This document shows, piece after piece, positions 27,392-35,756 of a stretch of DNA of 64,000 nucleotides (its first letter is position 1; each line of letters opens with the position of its first letter). The notes under the pieces are model-generated. The model had not been told where the DNA came from. It searched no databases and worked only from the letters and a program-made list of their open reading frames with translations. Source of the stretch: JAEMQF01 sp963791595. GTDB taxonomy: Bacteria > Pseudomonadota > Gammaproteobacteria > Burkholderiales > Burkholderiaceae_C. The position numbers and the translations under genes were made by a program. The DNA lies in the NCBI GenBank assembly GCA_963791595.1, contig CAWBTF010000014.1:496001-560000 (forward strand). The letters run 5' to 3'.

Positions 27392-27407
27392 GTCACCATC
27401 CGGTGAA
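27392..27407. promoter_or_regulatory. Operator-like site upstream of the NMT1-type binding protein
   Basis: GTCACCATCCGGTGAA matches TTCACC-N4-GGTGAA at 11 of 12 defined positions. It lies 17 bp before the ATG of the binding protein and 12 bp after a -10-like TATACT (27375-27380), so it would cover the transcription start. It is in the divergent gap shared with the DHDPS-like gene and could control both directions. Confidence 0.55.
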
Positions 27408-27423
27408 TCACCTGGGAGCCTCC

Positions 27424-28413
27424 ATGTTCAAACACCTCGTCCTCGGCGCCGCCGCAGCGGCCGCGTTCGCAGCCGCACCGGCGTTCGCGCAGCAGAAGGT
27501 CGACTTCATCCTGAACTGGGTGCCCGGCGGCGACCACGCGCCCTACTACTACGCGAAGAAGCTCGGCTGGTACGCGAAAGAGGGCATCGACCTGAACCTC
27601 GAGCCCGGCAAGGGCTCGGCACTCTCCACCCAGCGCGTCGGCGCGGGCGCCTCGCCCTTCGGCCTGGCCGACATGGGCGGCGTGCTGGTGGCCAAGGGCA
27701 AGGGCGCCGACACCGTGGCGGTGTTCAACGTCTACGCCAATTCGCCGCAAGGCATGTACTGGTTGAAGAGCTCGGGAATCACCGGGGTCAAAGACTTCTC
27801 CGGCAAGAAGATCGGCAACCCTGCCGCCGACGGCGCGCGCGTGATGTGGCCGGCGCTGGCGAAGGCGAACAAGCTCGACCCGAAGTCGGTGACTTGGGTC
27901 AACATCGACGCGAACGCGAAACTCGCCGCGCTGAAGAGCAAGTCGATCGACGTGACGACCTCGTTCTACAACATCCACCACATCTTCGAGCGCGAACTCG
28001 GCGCCGACATGGGCTTTCTGGCGTGGCGCGACGCGGGCCTGAACCCGTACGGCAACTCGGTGATCGTGAACGCCGAGTACCTGAAAGCGAATCGGCCGCT
28101 GGTGGACAAATTCGTCAAGGTCACGCAGCGTGCCTTTGCCGCGTGCGTGAAGGAGCCCAACCCCTGCGTGCAGGCGCTGATCGACGCGAACGGCGCGCTC
28201 AAGCTCGACAACGAGCTGCAGAACTGGGCTCTGGTGGAAAAGCTGATGAGCGACAAGTTCGCACGCGAAGTGGCGCTGGGAATCCACGACGACTCGCGCA
28301 TGGCGGCCGACTACGAACTGGTGCGCGAATACATCGGCATCGACAAGCCGTTCGACGTGAAGACAACGTACACGAACGAGTTTCTGGATCGTTCGGTGAA
28401 GATGACGAAGTAG
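27424..28413 (+). CDS. NMT1/THI5-type ABC substrate-binding protein
   Basis: A 329-residue periplasmic protein: signal peptide MFKHLVLGAAAAAAFAAAPA ending at FAQ, then VDFILNWVPGGDHAPYYYAK, LADMGGVLVAKGKGAD, and GVKDFSGKKIGNPAADGARV. It resembles pyrimidine/thiamine-precursor or sulfonate binding proteins. It is divergent from the cluster at 20887-27316 that supplies permeases and ATPase. The start at 27424 follows TGGGAGCC as ribosome site. Confidence 0.92.
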   Translation: MFKHLVLGAAAAAAFAAAPAFAQQKVDFILNWVPGGDHAPYYYAKKLGWYAKEGIDLNLEPGKGSALSTQRVGAGASPFGLADMGGVLVAKGKGADTVAVFNVYANSPQGMYWLKSSGITGVKDFSGKKIGNPAADGARVMWPALAKANKLDPKSVTWVNIDANAKLAALKSKSIDVTTSFYNIHHIFERELGADMGFLAWRDAGLNPYGNSVIVNAEYLKANRPLVDKFVKVTQRAFAACVKEPNPCVQALIDANGALKLDNELQNWALVEKLMSDKFAREVALGIHDDSRMAADYELVREYIGIDKPFDVKTTYTNEFLDRSVKMTK

Positions 28414-28501
28414 CCGGCAGCGGCACCGCCCTTCGGCCCGGCGTTGACAGCCCAAGACGGGCCACGTTTGGCTTGCGGGCGCACCGACGCGCAGCGCAGC
28501 G

Positions 28502-29393
28502 TCAACCCAGTTCGGGGCCGGCAACCAGCACGATGTCCGCGTTGTCACCAGGCGCATCAGGCGCGCCATGCACCATGCGCGTGAACGGGCGCTGAAACTC
28601 GAAGCCCTGCTGCTTGAGCCACGGCAGCAAGGTCTTGCGGCGGTCCAGCAGATCCGCGTACACAGGCCCCGACAGCGCGGCGAACGCGGCGCCGATGAGG
28701 CTTTGCGCGGTTGCATCGTCCTGCGCCAGCAAGGGCCCGATCTGAAACGCCTCGCGCCCGTTGCGGCCGAAAATAAAACCACGCAGGCGGCCGTTTTGCT
28801 CGACGATCCGCGCCGCAACGGGCAGACGCGCGGCAAGGCTGCGCAGCAACGGCGTGCGGTCGGCGCCGAAAGCGGGCGCGTCGAGCCCGGCGATGGCCGG
28901 CCAGTCGCTGTCGAGCAGCGGGCGCGTGGCCGGCCCTTCGCGCGTCTCAGGAGCTTCGGGAGCAGCGCGGGCTTCGCGCCGATAACGCGCAAAGCCCCAC
29001 GTGTCGCGAAAACCCTCCTGTTGGTACACCGCGTGGCCGGCGGGCGTGGCGTCGAGCACCGCCGCTATGCCGCGCGACTTCAGTTGCGCGAGCGCATGGC
29101 GCAGCAGCTGAGAGGCGTATCCGCGGCGCCGGAACTCGGGCAACACGAGCACCATGCTGACCCAGGCGAATGCGTTCGCCATAGGGCAGAGCGACGGTGG
29201 ATGCCGCGAGTTCTCGCTGGCCGCCAGCGCCGCGAGCGTGGATGGCCCAGGCCCGCCCCATCGCCAACATGCCAAGCCAATCGGCTTCATTCTGATTCCA
29301 GTGGGCAGACGCCGACAGGCGCAATGCACCGGCGAGGTCGGCCGTGGTCAGCGGGACGATGGTCGCCGGCTCGCCGCTCTCAGTACTTGCCAT
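28502..29393 (-). CDS. GNAT-family N-acetyltransferase, two-domain (frameshifted)
   Basis: The N-terminal frame (MASTESGEPATIVPLTTADL to STVALPYGE) and the following frame (FAWVSMVLVLPEFRRRGYAS onward) join by a one-base shift near 29183. The acetyl-CoA loop is RRRGYASQLLRHALAQLKSR. A second half, from TRPLLDSDWPAIAGLDAPAF, looks like another GNAT-like domain. It would acetylate an amine; the substrate is unknown. The start at 29393 overlaps the stop of the epimerase gene by 14 bp. Without the shift, translation would stop early or begin inside the first domain. Confidence 0.82.
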
Positions 29394-30420
29394 CCCGCGT
29401 TGAAAAATGCGTCGGCTTGCCCAGGCTCGGCCCGCCGCGCTGCACCCAGTCGGCGACCCAGTCGATCATCGTCTCGATCGGCACACGAGGTGGGCCGAAG
29501 AGCATCTGCGCCTGCGTCGTGTCTTCCAGCCACGCGGTGGGCGCTTCCTGGCCGGTGAGCACCGGCGAGCGCCCGAAGCGGCGGCCGAACTCCGCGGCGA
29601 GCCAGCGCACGCTGGTGTGGCGCGGGCCGGTCACGTTGATCGGCGTGGTAGGCGTCGTGCAATGCGCGAGCAGGCGCAGCGCCTGCTCGTTCGCGTCGCC
29701 CTGCCAGATCACGTCGGCGTAACCCATCGTCAGGTCGAGCGGCACGCCGGCAAACACGGCGCTCGCCACGTCGTAGAGCACGCCGTAGCGCATGTCGATC
29801 GCATACGACAGCCGCACCGCGCGCCCCGGCGTACCGTACTGGCGCGACGCGTACTCGAACATGCGCTCGCGGCCGACGCAGGAATTGGCATAGTCGCCCG
29901 AAGGCGGCGTGCTCGGCGTCTGTTCGTTCGCGCCGGGCCCGTCCACGGGAACGAAGGGGTAGACGCAGGCGGTGGAGAAAGCGACGATGCGCGCCTCGCG
30001 AAACACCTCGGCCACCATCATCGGCACGCCCACGTTCATCATCCAGGTGAGCGACGCGTTGTCGGCGGCACCGAACTTGTGCCCGGCCATGAACACCAGG
30101 TTGCGCACGCCTTGCGCGACGTTGGGCAGCCGCTCGAGCGCGCTGCGGTCGAGCAGGTCGCATTCGATGCATTCGACGCCGTGCCGTTCGAGCGAGCCTT
30201 TGAGCCCCGGTGCGCTGAAACGCGCGACGCCGATGACGCGCTTGCGCGGCGCCGCGCGGCGCGCCATTCGCGCCAGCGTCGGGCCCATCTTGCCGCCGAC
30301 ACCGAGCACCATGATGTCGCCGTCGATGCGTTCCAGGTCGGCGATCAGCCCCGGCGTGGGCTCGCTCATGAAGGCCTCTAACGCTTCGACGTTCTCGAAC
30401 GATTTCGGCAAGGTGGACAT
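29380..30420 (-). CDS. NAD-dependent epimerase/dehydratase family protein
   Basis: A 346-residue extended-SDR protein. The nucleotide motif is IMVLGVGGKMGPTLAR, followed by VIGVARF, a conserved ST...Y region (VAFSTACVYPFVP) and the substrate part TTPINVTGPRHTSVRWLA. The catalytic YxxxK is not obvious where expected (YANSCVGRERMFEY), so activity may differ from classical epimerases. It probably forms a unit with the MetE-like gene 39 bp upstream and the acetyltransferase downstream. Confidence 0.85.
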   Translation of the reverse strand: MSTLPKSFENVEALEAFMSEPTPGLIADLERIDGDIMVLGVGGKMGPTLARMARRAAPRKRVIGVARFSAPGLKGSLERHGVECIECDLLDRSALERLPNVAQGVRNLVFMAGHKFGAADNASLTWMMNVGVPMMVAEVFREARIVAFSTACVYPFVPVDGPGANEQTPSTPPSGDYANSCVGRERMFEYASRQYGTPGRAVRLSYAIDMRYGVLYDVASAVFAGVPLDLTMGYADVIWQGDANEQALRLLAHCTTPTTPINVTGPRHTSVRWLAAEFGRRFGRSPVLTGQEAPTAWLEDTTQAQMLFGPPRVPIETMIDWVADWVQRGGPSLGKPTHFSTRDGKY

Positions 30421-30459
30421 GCGATGGCCCGTGTTTCGCGGTTGCTCGAAACCGGGTCC

Positions 30460-31464
30460 TCAGGCAGCGATGCCTTCGAAGCGGTCGCGCCCGAGGCGCA
30501 GCGCGCGCATCTTCGCATCGGCGATTCCGCGCTTGAGCATCCAAAAGCCGCAGTCGGGGTGGATATAGCGCACGCGCCCGGCGCCGAGGACGGACTCCGC
30601 GCGCTCGATCGCGCGCGCCACCTGGTCGGCGCTCTCGACGTCGGTGGCCTTGATGTCGACGACGCCCAGGCCGAAACCGATCTCGGGCTTCAAGTCCTTG
30701 AACACGTGCAACTCGTCGGCCGGGCGGTGCGCGCATTCGAGCACCACATGGTCGGCGTGCAGCGCGTTCAGGTAGTTCATCAATCCACCCCAGGTTCCCT
30801 TCTGCACCGTCTGCCCGCCGTAGTTGCCGAAGCACAGGTGCACCGCGGGTGTGCCGGGCACGGCGTCGAGCACGCGGTTCATCGCGGCAGCCGCCCATTC
30901 CCACTCGTGCGGGTGGCCGGGCAGGTTCGCTTCGTCGATCTGCACGATGTCGGCGTCGAGGTGCTTCACTTGCGCGGCCAGCGCGTCGGCGATCGCGTGC
31001 GCGAGCGCGGCGGTGTCGCCATAGTGCTTGTCGATCAGCGTCTTGGCCAGCATGTGCGGCCCGGTCAGCGTGAACTTGAAGGTGTGCGTCGCGAGCGCCT
31101 TCGCGCGCGAGCAGGCGAGCGGCAGGTCCAGGCTGCCGTGGCCGATGGGCCCGACCACGGTGCCGGGCGGCCGGGTGCGGAACTTCATGCCGCTCTTGCT
31201 TCGGTACGCGATCAGATCGTCGAACGAAAAACGCTGCGTGATACCGTCCATCGGCCGCACGAAGTACTCGATCATGCCGTTCGTTTCGGGGTGGTTCACG
31301 TCGAAACGGTACAGCTCGCCGTCGCACACCACGTCCACACCCGCTTGTTCCTGCGTGCCGATGACGACCCGAGTCGCGTCGAGCAGGGCTTGTTCGGAAG
31401 GGTTGGCGATCAGCCAGTCGGGAACCGGGTAGGAGCCGACGACGGTGGTCTTGATGCGGGCCAT
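30460..31464 (-). CDS. Cobalamin-independent methionine synthase (MetE C-terminal domain) family protein
   Basis: A 334-residue single-domain relative of MetE: MARIKTTVVGSYPVPDWLIA, VVCDGELYRFD, IVQIDEANLPGHPHEWEWA, VHLCFGNYGG and YIHPDCGFWMLKRG. The HxC and terminal Cys pattern matches the zinc site that activates thiols for methyl transfer. Full MetE is about 750 residues; stand-alone C-terminal homologues act on other thiol or methyl donors in mostly unknown reactions. It lies next to the methanethiol oxidase cluster, which suggests a role in methylated-sulfur metabolism. An operator-like sequence lies at 31482-31497. Confidence 0.85.
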   Translation of the reverse strand: MARIKTTVVGSYPVPDWLIANPSEQALLDATRVVIGTQEQAGVDVVCDGELYRFDVNHPETNGMIEYFVRPMDGITQRFSFDDLIAYRSKSGMKFRTRPPGTVVGPIGHGSLDLPLACSRAKALATHTFKFTLTGPHMLAKTLIDKHYGDTAALAHAIADALAAQVKHLDADIVQIDEANLPGHPHEWEWAAAAMNRVLDAVPGTPAVHLCFGNYGGQTVQKGTWGGLMNYLNALHADHVVLECAHRPADELHVFKDLKPEIGFGLGVVDIKATDVESADQVARAIERAESVLGAGRVRYIHPDCGFWMLKRGIADAKMRALRLGRDRFEGIAA

Positions 31465-31481
31465 GGGGGAATCGGGTCGAA

Positions 31482-31497
31482 TTAACCGGTTGGTGAT
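31482..31497. promoter_or_regulatory. Weak operator-like site upstream of the MetE-like gene
   Basis: TTAACCGGTTGGTGAT matches TTCACC-N4-GGTGAA at 10 of 12 positions and lies 18 bp before the assigned ATG at 31464. It contains the palindrome AACCGGTT. Degenerate and therefore tentative. Confidence 0.3.
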
Positions 31498-31505
31498 GAA
31501 CAATG

Positions 31506-32589
31506 CTATTCGCGGGGCTGGGGGCGCGTCAAGGATGGCAGGTTCGGCGAGGTCAGCGCCTGCAGGAACGCAACCAGCGCGCGCCGGTCGTCGCTCGACA
31601 GCACCAGCGGCCGGATCGACGGGTCCTGCGCGGGGTCATCCGGCGAGCCGCCCGCGACATAGTGGTCGATCACCTGCTCCAGCGTGTCGAACGAGCCGTC
31701 GTGCATGTAGGGCGCCGTCAGGGCGACGTTGCGCAGCGTCGGCGTGCGGATCGCGCGCAGATCGGCCGCGGCCCGCGTGACCTCGAAACGACCCAGGTCA
31801 GGCACATGCGGCACGCCGACGCGGGCGACCTCGTCGGCCGAGAGCCGCGCGTGCACGCCCGGCACCAATTGCACGTGAACCGACTGCAATTGCAATCGCT
31901 CGCTGCGCCAGCCGACGCCGACGTTGTGAAACCGGTGATCGGTGAACAACGCGTCGCGCTCGCCGATCAAGTGGCACCGGCTGCAACCCTGGCTTGCGAA
32001 CAGCTCGAAGCCACGGCGCGCCTGCGCCGGCAGTGCATTCACGTCGCCGCCGTAGCGCCAGCGATCGAACGGCGAGTCGCCGGCCACCAGCGTGCGCTGG
32101 TACGCGGCGAGCGCGCGCGCGATGCGCGGCCCTGTCGGCTTGGGGTCGCCGAAGGCCCGCGCGAACAAGCGGCCATAGGTGCGCAGAGAGCTCACGCGCG
32201 CCACCAGTGCCGCGACGCTCGGGTTGGCCATCTCGTCCGGGTGCAGCAGCGGCAGCAGGGCCTGCGCTTCGAGGCTCGGCGGCACGGCCGTCGTGGAACA
32301 GGGTGCGCTGGTAGCCCACGTTGAGCAGGGTCGGCGCGTTGCGCCTCAGGCTCACGCCTTCCATGCCCACCGAGGTGCGCAGTTCGTTGGCCGTGAAACC
32401 CTGTTCGGGCAGGTGGCACATCGCGCACGACAACGTGCCGTTGACCGACAGGCGGCGCTCGAAGAACAGGGCTTCACCCAGCGCCACCTGCGCGGCCGGC
32501 GGCGGTGCCAGCGCCGGCAGGCCAAGCGGCGCGGCCAGGCCAGGCAGATGCGCCGCGATGGCGATGCACGCGACCAGCGCGATCTTCAC
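31506..32589 (-). CDS. Di-heme cytochrome c peroxidase/MauG family protein (frameshifted)
   Basis: Two haem-binding CxxCH motifs are present: SCAMCHLPEQGF in the first frame and GCSRCHLIGERDAL in the second. The frames join near 32287 at GYQRTLFHDGRA / SLEAQALLPLLHPDEM. The N-terminus from the GTG at 32589 looks like a signal peptide (VKIALVACIAIAAHLPGLAA), so it acts in the periplasm. MauG-like proteins install cofactors in partner enzymes using high-valent iron. In described methanethiol oxidase clusters such a gene accompanies mtoX with SCO1, as here. The GTG overlaps the SCO1 stop (GTGA). Confidence 0.88.
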
Positions 32590-33282
32590 GCCGGAGCCAC
32601 CTGCGCGGCCAGGGTGCGCAAGTCGTTGACGATGGCCTGCGGCGCGAGCGTCGCCACGCTGTAGACCTCGCGCACCTGGCGTTTCGCATCGACGCAGAAG
32701 ACCTTCAGCAAGTGGTTCAGGGTGCGGGTCGGGCGGCCGCGCGAGTCGGTCTCGACGCTGACGTCCTGGCCGAAGCCTTCGAGCAAGGGCAGCAACCGGG
32801 CCACTGACGCCGTGGTCAGAAACCACCAGCGCACGCGCGCATCGGCGATGCGCTCGGCGCCTAGCAGCCGCATCTGCGCCGGTGTGTCGTGGCTCGGATC
32901 GAAGCTGATCGTGACCAGCTGCGCGGCGCGTGCCAACACCGGGTCGGCCAGCAGCGCCGCGTGCACCTCGTCGAGCATGCGCCACGCCAGCGGGCAGCCG
33001 ATCGGATCGCGGCAATAGCTGTAGATGAACGACACCACCGACAGCCGGCCCGCCAGCACCTGCGCCAGGCGCAAGCGGCGGCCGTCGTGGTTCAGCACGT
33101 CGCCGTCGGGCGCGGCGAACAGGCGCGGCAGGCGGTAGCTGCCGGGCGGAGGCAGGCGCGACACGTCGGGTTCGCGCCGCAGCGCAGGCGGCGCGGCTTC
33201 GGTGGCGGCGCGCCACGGCGCCGGCCCAGCTCAGCGCCGCCAGCGGCGCGCCAAGGCGCCAGCGGCGCGCCGACGGGTTCAC
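32586..33282 (-). CDS. SCO1/SenC family copper chaperone (frameshifted near the start)
   Basis: The thioredoxin-fold part begins near 33164: LAGRLSVVSFIYSYCRDPIG, with two cysteines spaced CX5C (CRDPIGC) rather than the usual CX3C, and the copper-binding His in TLNHLLKVF. A signal-like N-terminus (from the GTG at 33282, RRWRLGAPLAALSWAGA) lies in another frame; one base near 33205 joins them. SCO proteins deliver copper in the periplasm. This fits the neighbour MtoX, a copper enzyme. The start overlaps the mtoX stop (GTGA). Confidence 0.85.
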
Positions 33283-34601
33283 CGGATCGCCGCGACGCGC
33301 GTGGCCGGTTCGAGCGCCGACAAGGCCTTGCCCGACGGGCGGGCCGTGAACTTCATGTGGTGCGCGCGACCCAGCTTCTGCTGGTTGAAGTCGACCTCAA
33401 ACGCGAGCTTCAGCGCCTGGCCGTCCCAGTGGAAGGCGCGCAGCATCTGCTCGTTGTCCTGGCCCTTCTTGTCCCAGTTGGCGAGCAGCGACGAGGTGAT
33501 GTACACGCGCTTGCCGTCCCAGCTTTGCGACACCATGTTCACCTGCTTGCCGGTCTGCAGCGCGTAGGTCTGCTTCGGTGCCTCGGGGTTGCTGAGGTCG
33601 AAGTAGCGGGTCGTGCCGTCCATGAAGGTGTTGACCCACAAGCCCTTGCCGTCGGCGCTGATGCTGATGTCCACCGGCAGCGGGATCTTGCTCGGGTCGC
33701 CGATCGTGCCGACCTCCTTCGCCTGCCACTGGCCCTGCGCATCGGGCTTGACCAGCCACAGCTTGGAGGTCAGCGCCGTGGCGGTGATGGCCCAGTTGTC
33801 GCCCTCCTTCAGCGACCAGCGGATCTCCAGCGGCGCGCCGGGCACGCTGAAGATCTGCTGCGGCTTCATCGCCTTCACGTCCCACGCGACCATCGTGTTG
33901 CCGAAGCGTTTCATCGCCTCGCCGTCCTTGACCAGCTTGCCCAGATCCATCATGTAGTTGTTCCAGCCGGCGAAGCTGGAAGTCAGCATCACGTTCTTGC
34001 CCGGGTTGATCGCGATGTCGTAGCCGTAGCCGTCACCTTTGGTGCCGCCGATCTCACCCACGGGCATCGCGATCTTGTCGACGATTTCGCCCTTGTTGTT
34101 GTAGAGCACCATGCCGGTCGTGCCGCCATGGTCCTTGGTGTTGGACAGCCCCGCCACCAGCATGCGGCCGGGCATCGCATAAAAGGTGTGCGGCCCGACG
34201 AAGCCGGTCTTCGCGGCGAAGTTCGACAAGGTGCGCACCAGCTTGGGCGAGCGCGGGTTGGCCAGGTCGAAGACGAAGATCTTGCTGTCGTCGAGCCGCC
34301 CCGCCCAGAGGTAGCGGCGGTCGTCGGTGAAGCCCATGTGATGCGCCTCGCCGCGCCCCGGCACGGAAAGCTTGTGCACGACCTTGCCGTAGCGCTTGGA
34401 CGCGGGGTTGGCGTCGACCGTCACCAGCTTGTCGTTGCCGTCGCCCAGGCCCTTGACGCCGAGCGTCCAGACATGAACGAAATCTTCCTGGCCCTTGATG
34501 AGATTGGCCATGTAGGGCGAGTTGCAGGTCTCGTCGGCCGCGGCCAACAGCGGCGCCAGCGCAACGGCCGCGGCGCAGGTCTTGATCCATGGTGTGCTCA
34601 T
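33279..34601 (-). CDS. mtoX: Methanethiol oxidase (selenium-binding protein SBP56 family)
   Basis: A 440-residue beta-propeller of the SBP56 family with a signal peptide (TCAAAVALAPLLAAADE). Family marks: AHHMGFTDDRRYLWAGRLDD, GFVGPHTFYAMPGRMLVA, VMLTSSFAGWNNYMMD, NTFMDGTTRYFDLSNPEAPK and RAHHMKFTA near the end. Bacterial members oxidise methanethiol with O2 to formaldehyde, sulfide and hydrogen peroxide using copper in the periplasm. The operon order mtoX, SCO1, MauG-like matches that described for methanethiol oxidase clusters, which strengthens the functional call. mtoX itself is intact, while both accessory genes carry frameshifts. Confidence 0.9.
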   Translation of the reverse strand: MSTPWIKTCAAAVALAPLLAAADETCNSPYMANLIKGQEDFVHVWTLGVKGLGDGNDKLVTVDANPASKRYGKVVHKLSVPGRGEAHHMGFTDDRRYLWAGRLDDSKIFVFDLANPRSPKLVRTLSNFAAKTGFVGPHTFYAMPGRMLVAGLSNTKDHGGTTGMVLYNNKGEIVDKIAMPVGEIGGTKGDGYGYDIAINPGKNVMLTSSFAGWNNYMMDLGKLVKDGEAMKRFGNTMVAWDVKAMKPQQIFSVPGAPLEIRWSLKEGDNWAITATALTSKLWLVKPDAQGQWQAKEVGTIGDPSKIPLPVDISISADGKGLWVNTFMDGTTRYFDLSNPEAPKQTYALQTGKQVNMVSQSWDGKRVYITSSLLANWDKKGQDNEQMLRAFHWDGQALKLAFEVDFNQQKLGRAHHMKFTARPSGKALSALEPATRVAAIR

Positions 34602-34798
34602 CGTGTGACTCCGGTTGTGCTTCGGGATGGGAGATTGCGGGCTCGCGGCAGCCAAATTGGGCATCGGCGCCGGGCGGAGCAGACTACATCTTCGCCAGCA
34701 CGCCCGCAAGGGCCGGGATCTACCCCACCGCGGCTGGCGCCCTTTGCTCGGGCATGATCGGCGGCGGCGTCGGATGGGCAGGTGCGCTGGCTCGCATA

Positions 34799-34814
34799 TT
34801 CACCGGATGGTGAG
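34799..34814. promoter_or_regulatory. Operator-like site in the mtoX/PhyH-family intergenic region
   Basis: TTCACCGGATGGTGAG matches TTCACC-N4-GGTGAA at 11 of 12 defined positions. It lies about 200 bp from the mtoX start and 170 bp from the dioxygenase start. Confidence 0.5.
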
Positions 34815-34885
34815 AAGCGGTTGCAGCCAGGGCGTGCGCCTGAGTCAAAGCGGGTTCGCTCGCGAGCAGCGAGGCGGCGTGCGGC

Positions 34886-34915
34886 TTGACGCGTGGCCCC
34901 ATGCGACCGTACAGT
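34886..34915 (+). promoter_or_regulatory. Sigma70-like promoter for the PhyH-family operon
   Basis: TTGACG (34886-34891), an 18-bp spacer and TACAGT (34910-34915). It is followed directly by TTCACCAAACGGAGAT (34918-34933), which matches the operator-like motif at 10 of 12 positions and would cover the transcription start about 60 bp before the ATG at 34985. Confidence 0.5.
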
Positions 34916-34984
34916 AATTCACCAAACGGAGATTAGCGTCGAGATGTCCGCCCATTCGCACCGTTGCTCGTCAGGAGCGCGTCG

Positions 34985-35728
34985 ATGACGCTGGAGGAAT
35001 CCGACCTGTCCCACTATCGGCACTGCGGCCACGTGACCATGCCGCGCGTGTTCGATGCGGCTGAGGTCGACGCCGTCATCGCCGACATTCACGCCTGGGG
35101 CGAAACCTTCCTCGCGGAGCTGCCCGCCGCGCAGCGCGCCTGGTACGTCGACACGGGAGTGAAAGCGCGCGAGGTGCTGCGCAAGCTCGACAACCCGCAC
35201 CACCACCGCGAATCGGTGCGGCGCCTCGCGTTCGATCCGGCGCTCGTTTCGATGGTGGAGGCCATCATCGGTCGCGGCGTGTCGGTCGTGTTCAGCCAGA
35301 TCTTCTTCAAACCGCCCGAAGGCGGCGGCGCGAAGCCTGCGCACCAGGACAACTTCTATTTCGGCCCGAGCGACCCGGACGGCCTGGTGACGGCGTGGAT
35401 TGCGCTCGACGACGCAACGCTGGAAAACGGCTGTCTCTACTTCGGCGAGGGCACGAACCGCGGCCCGGTGTATGCGCATGAAGCGCCGGCCGACGAGCCT
35501 TTCAATCTTCAGTTGCCTGCGAGCATCCTCGCGCACCAGCCGATGCAACCCGCGCCGGTGATGCGCGGCGGCGTGTCGTTCCACCACGGCAATACCTTCC
35601 ACCAGTCCGGGCCGAATTTCTCGACGCGCTGGCGCCGCGCCTGTGCGCTGCACTACGTCAACGCGCGCACGCGCTTCGAGCGCCCGGCGCTGCCGTACGA
35701 CGAGACGCTGCGCCTGCGCATCAGCTGA
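34985..35728 (+). CDS. Phytanoyl-CoA dioxygenase (PhyH) family protein
   Basis: A 247-residue Fe(II)/2-oxoglutarate oxygenase. The metal ligands are visible as HQD in KPAHQDNFYFG and the distal His in FHHGNTFHQSGPN; WRRACALHYVNA holds the Arg that should bind 2-oxoglutarate. Such enzymes hydroxylate a C-H bond of a carboxylate or small natural product. It heads a plus-strand unit with a Gfo/Idh/MocA oxidoreductase and, past palindromic element B, a DUF993 protein and an isomerase. The start at 34985 (MTLEESDLSHYRH) is favoured over an ATG seven codons upstream. Confidence 0.9.
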   Translation: MTLEESDLSHYRHCGHVTMPRVFDAAEVDAVIADIHAWGETFLAELPAAQRAWYVDTGVKAREVLRKLDNPHHHRESVRRLAFDPALVSMVEAIIGRGVSVVFSQIFFKPPEGGGAKPAHQDNFYFGPSDPDGLVTAWIALDDATLENGCLYFGEGTNRGPVYAHEAPADEPFNLQLPASILAHQPMQPAPVMRGGVSFHHGNTFHQSGPNFSTRWRRACALHYVNARTRFERPALPYDETLRLRIS

Positions 35729-35756
35729 AACACGGAATGACATCCATACCCACACC

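Larger units (their letters stand above)
34602..34984. other. 383-bp divergent intergenic region between mtoX and the PhyH-family gene
   Basis: No gene was recognised. It holds an operator-like palindrome at 34799-34814, a sigma70-like promoter at 34886-34915 reading toward the dioxygenase, and a weaker operator-like sequence at 34918-34933. The mtoX promoter must also lie here, but no clear -35/-10 pair was seen on the minus strand. Confidence 0.6.
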
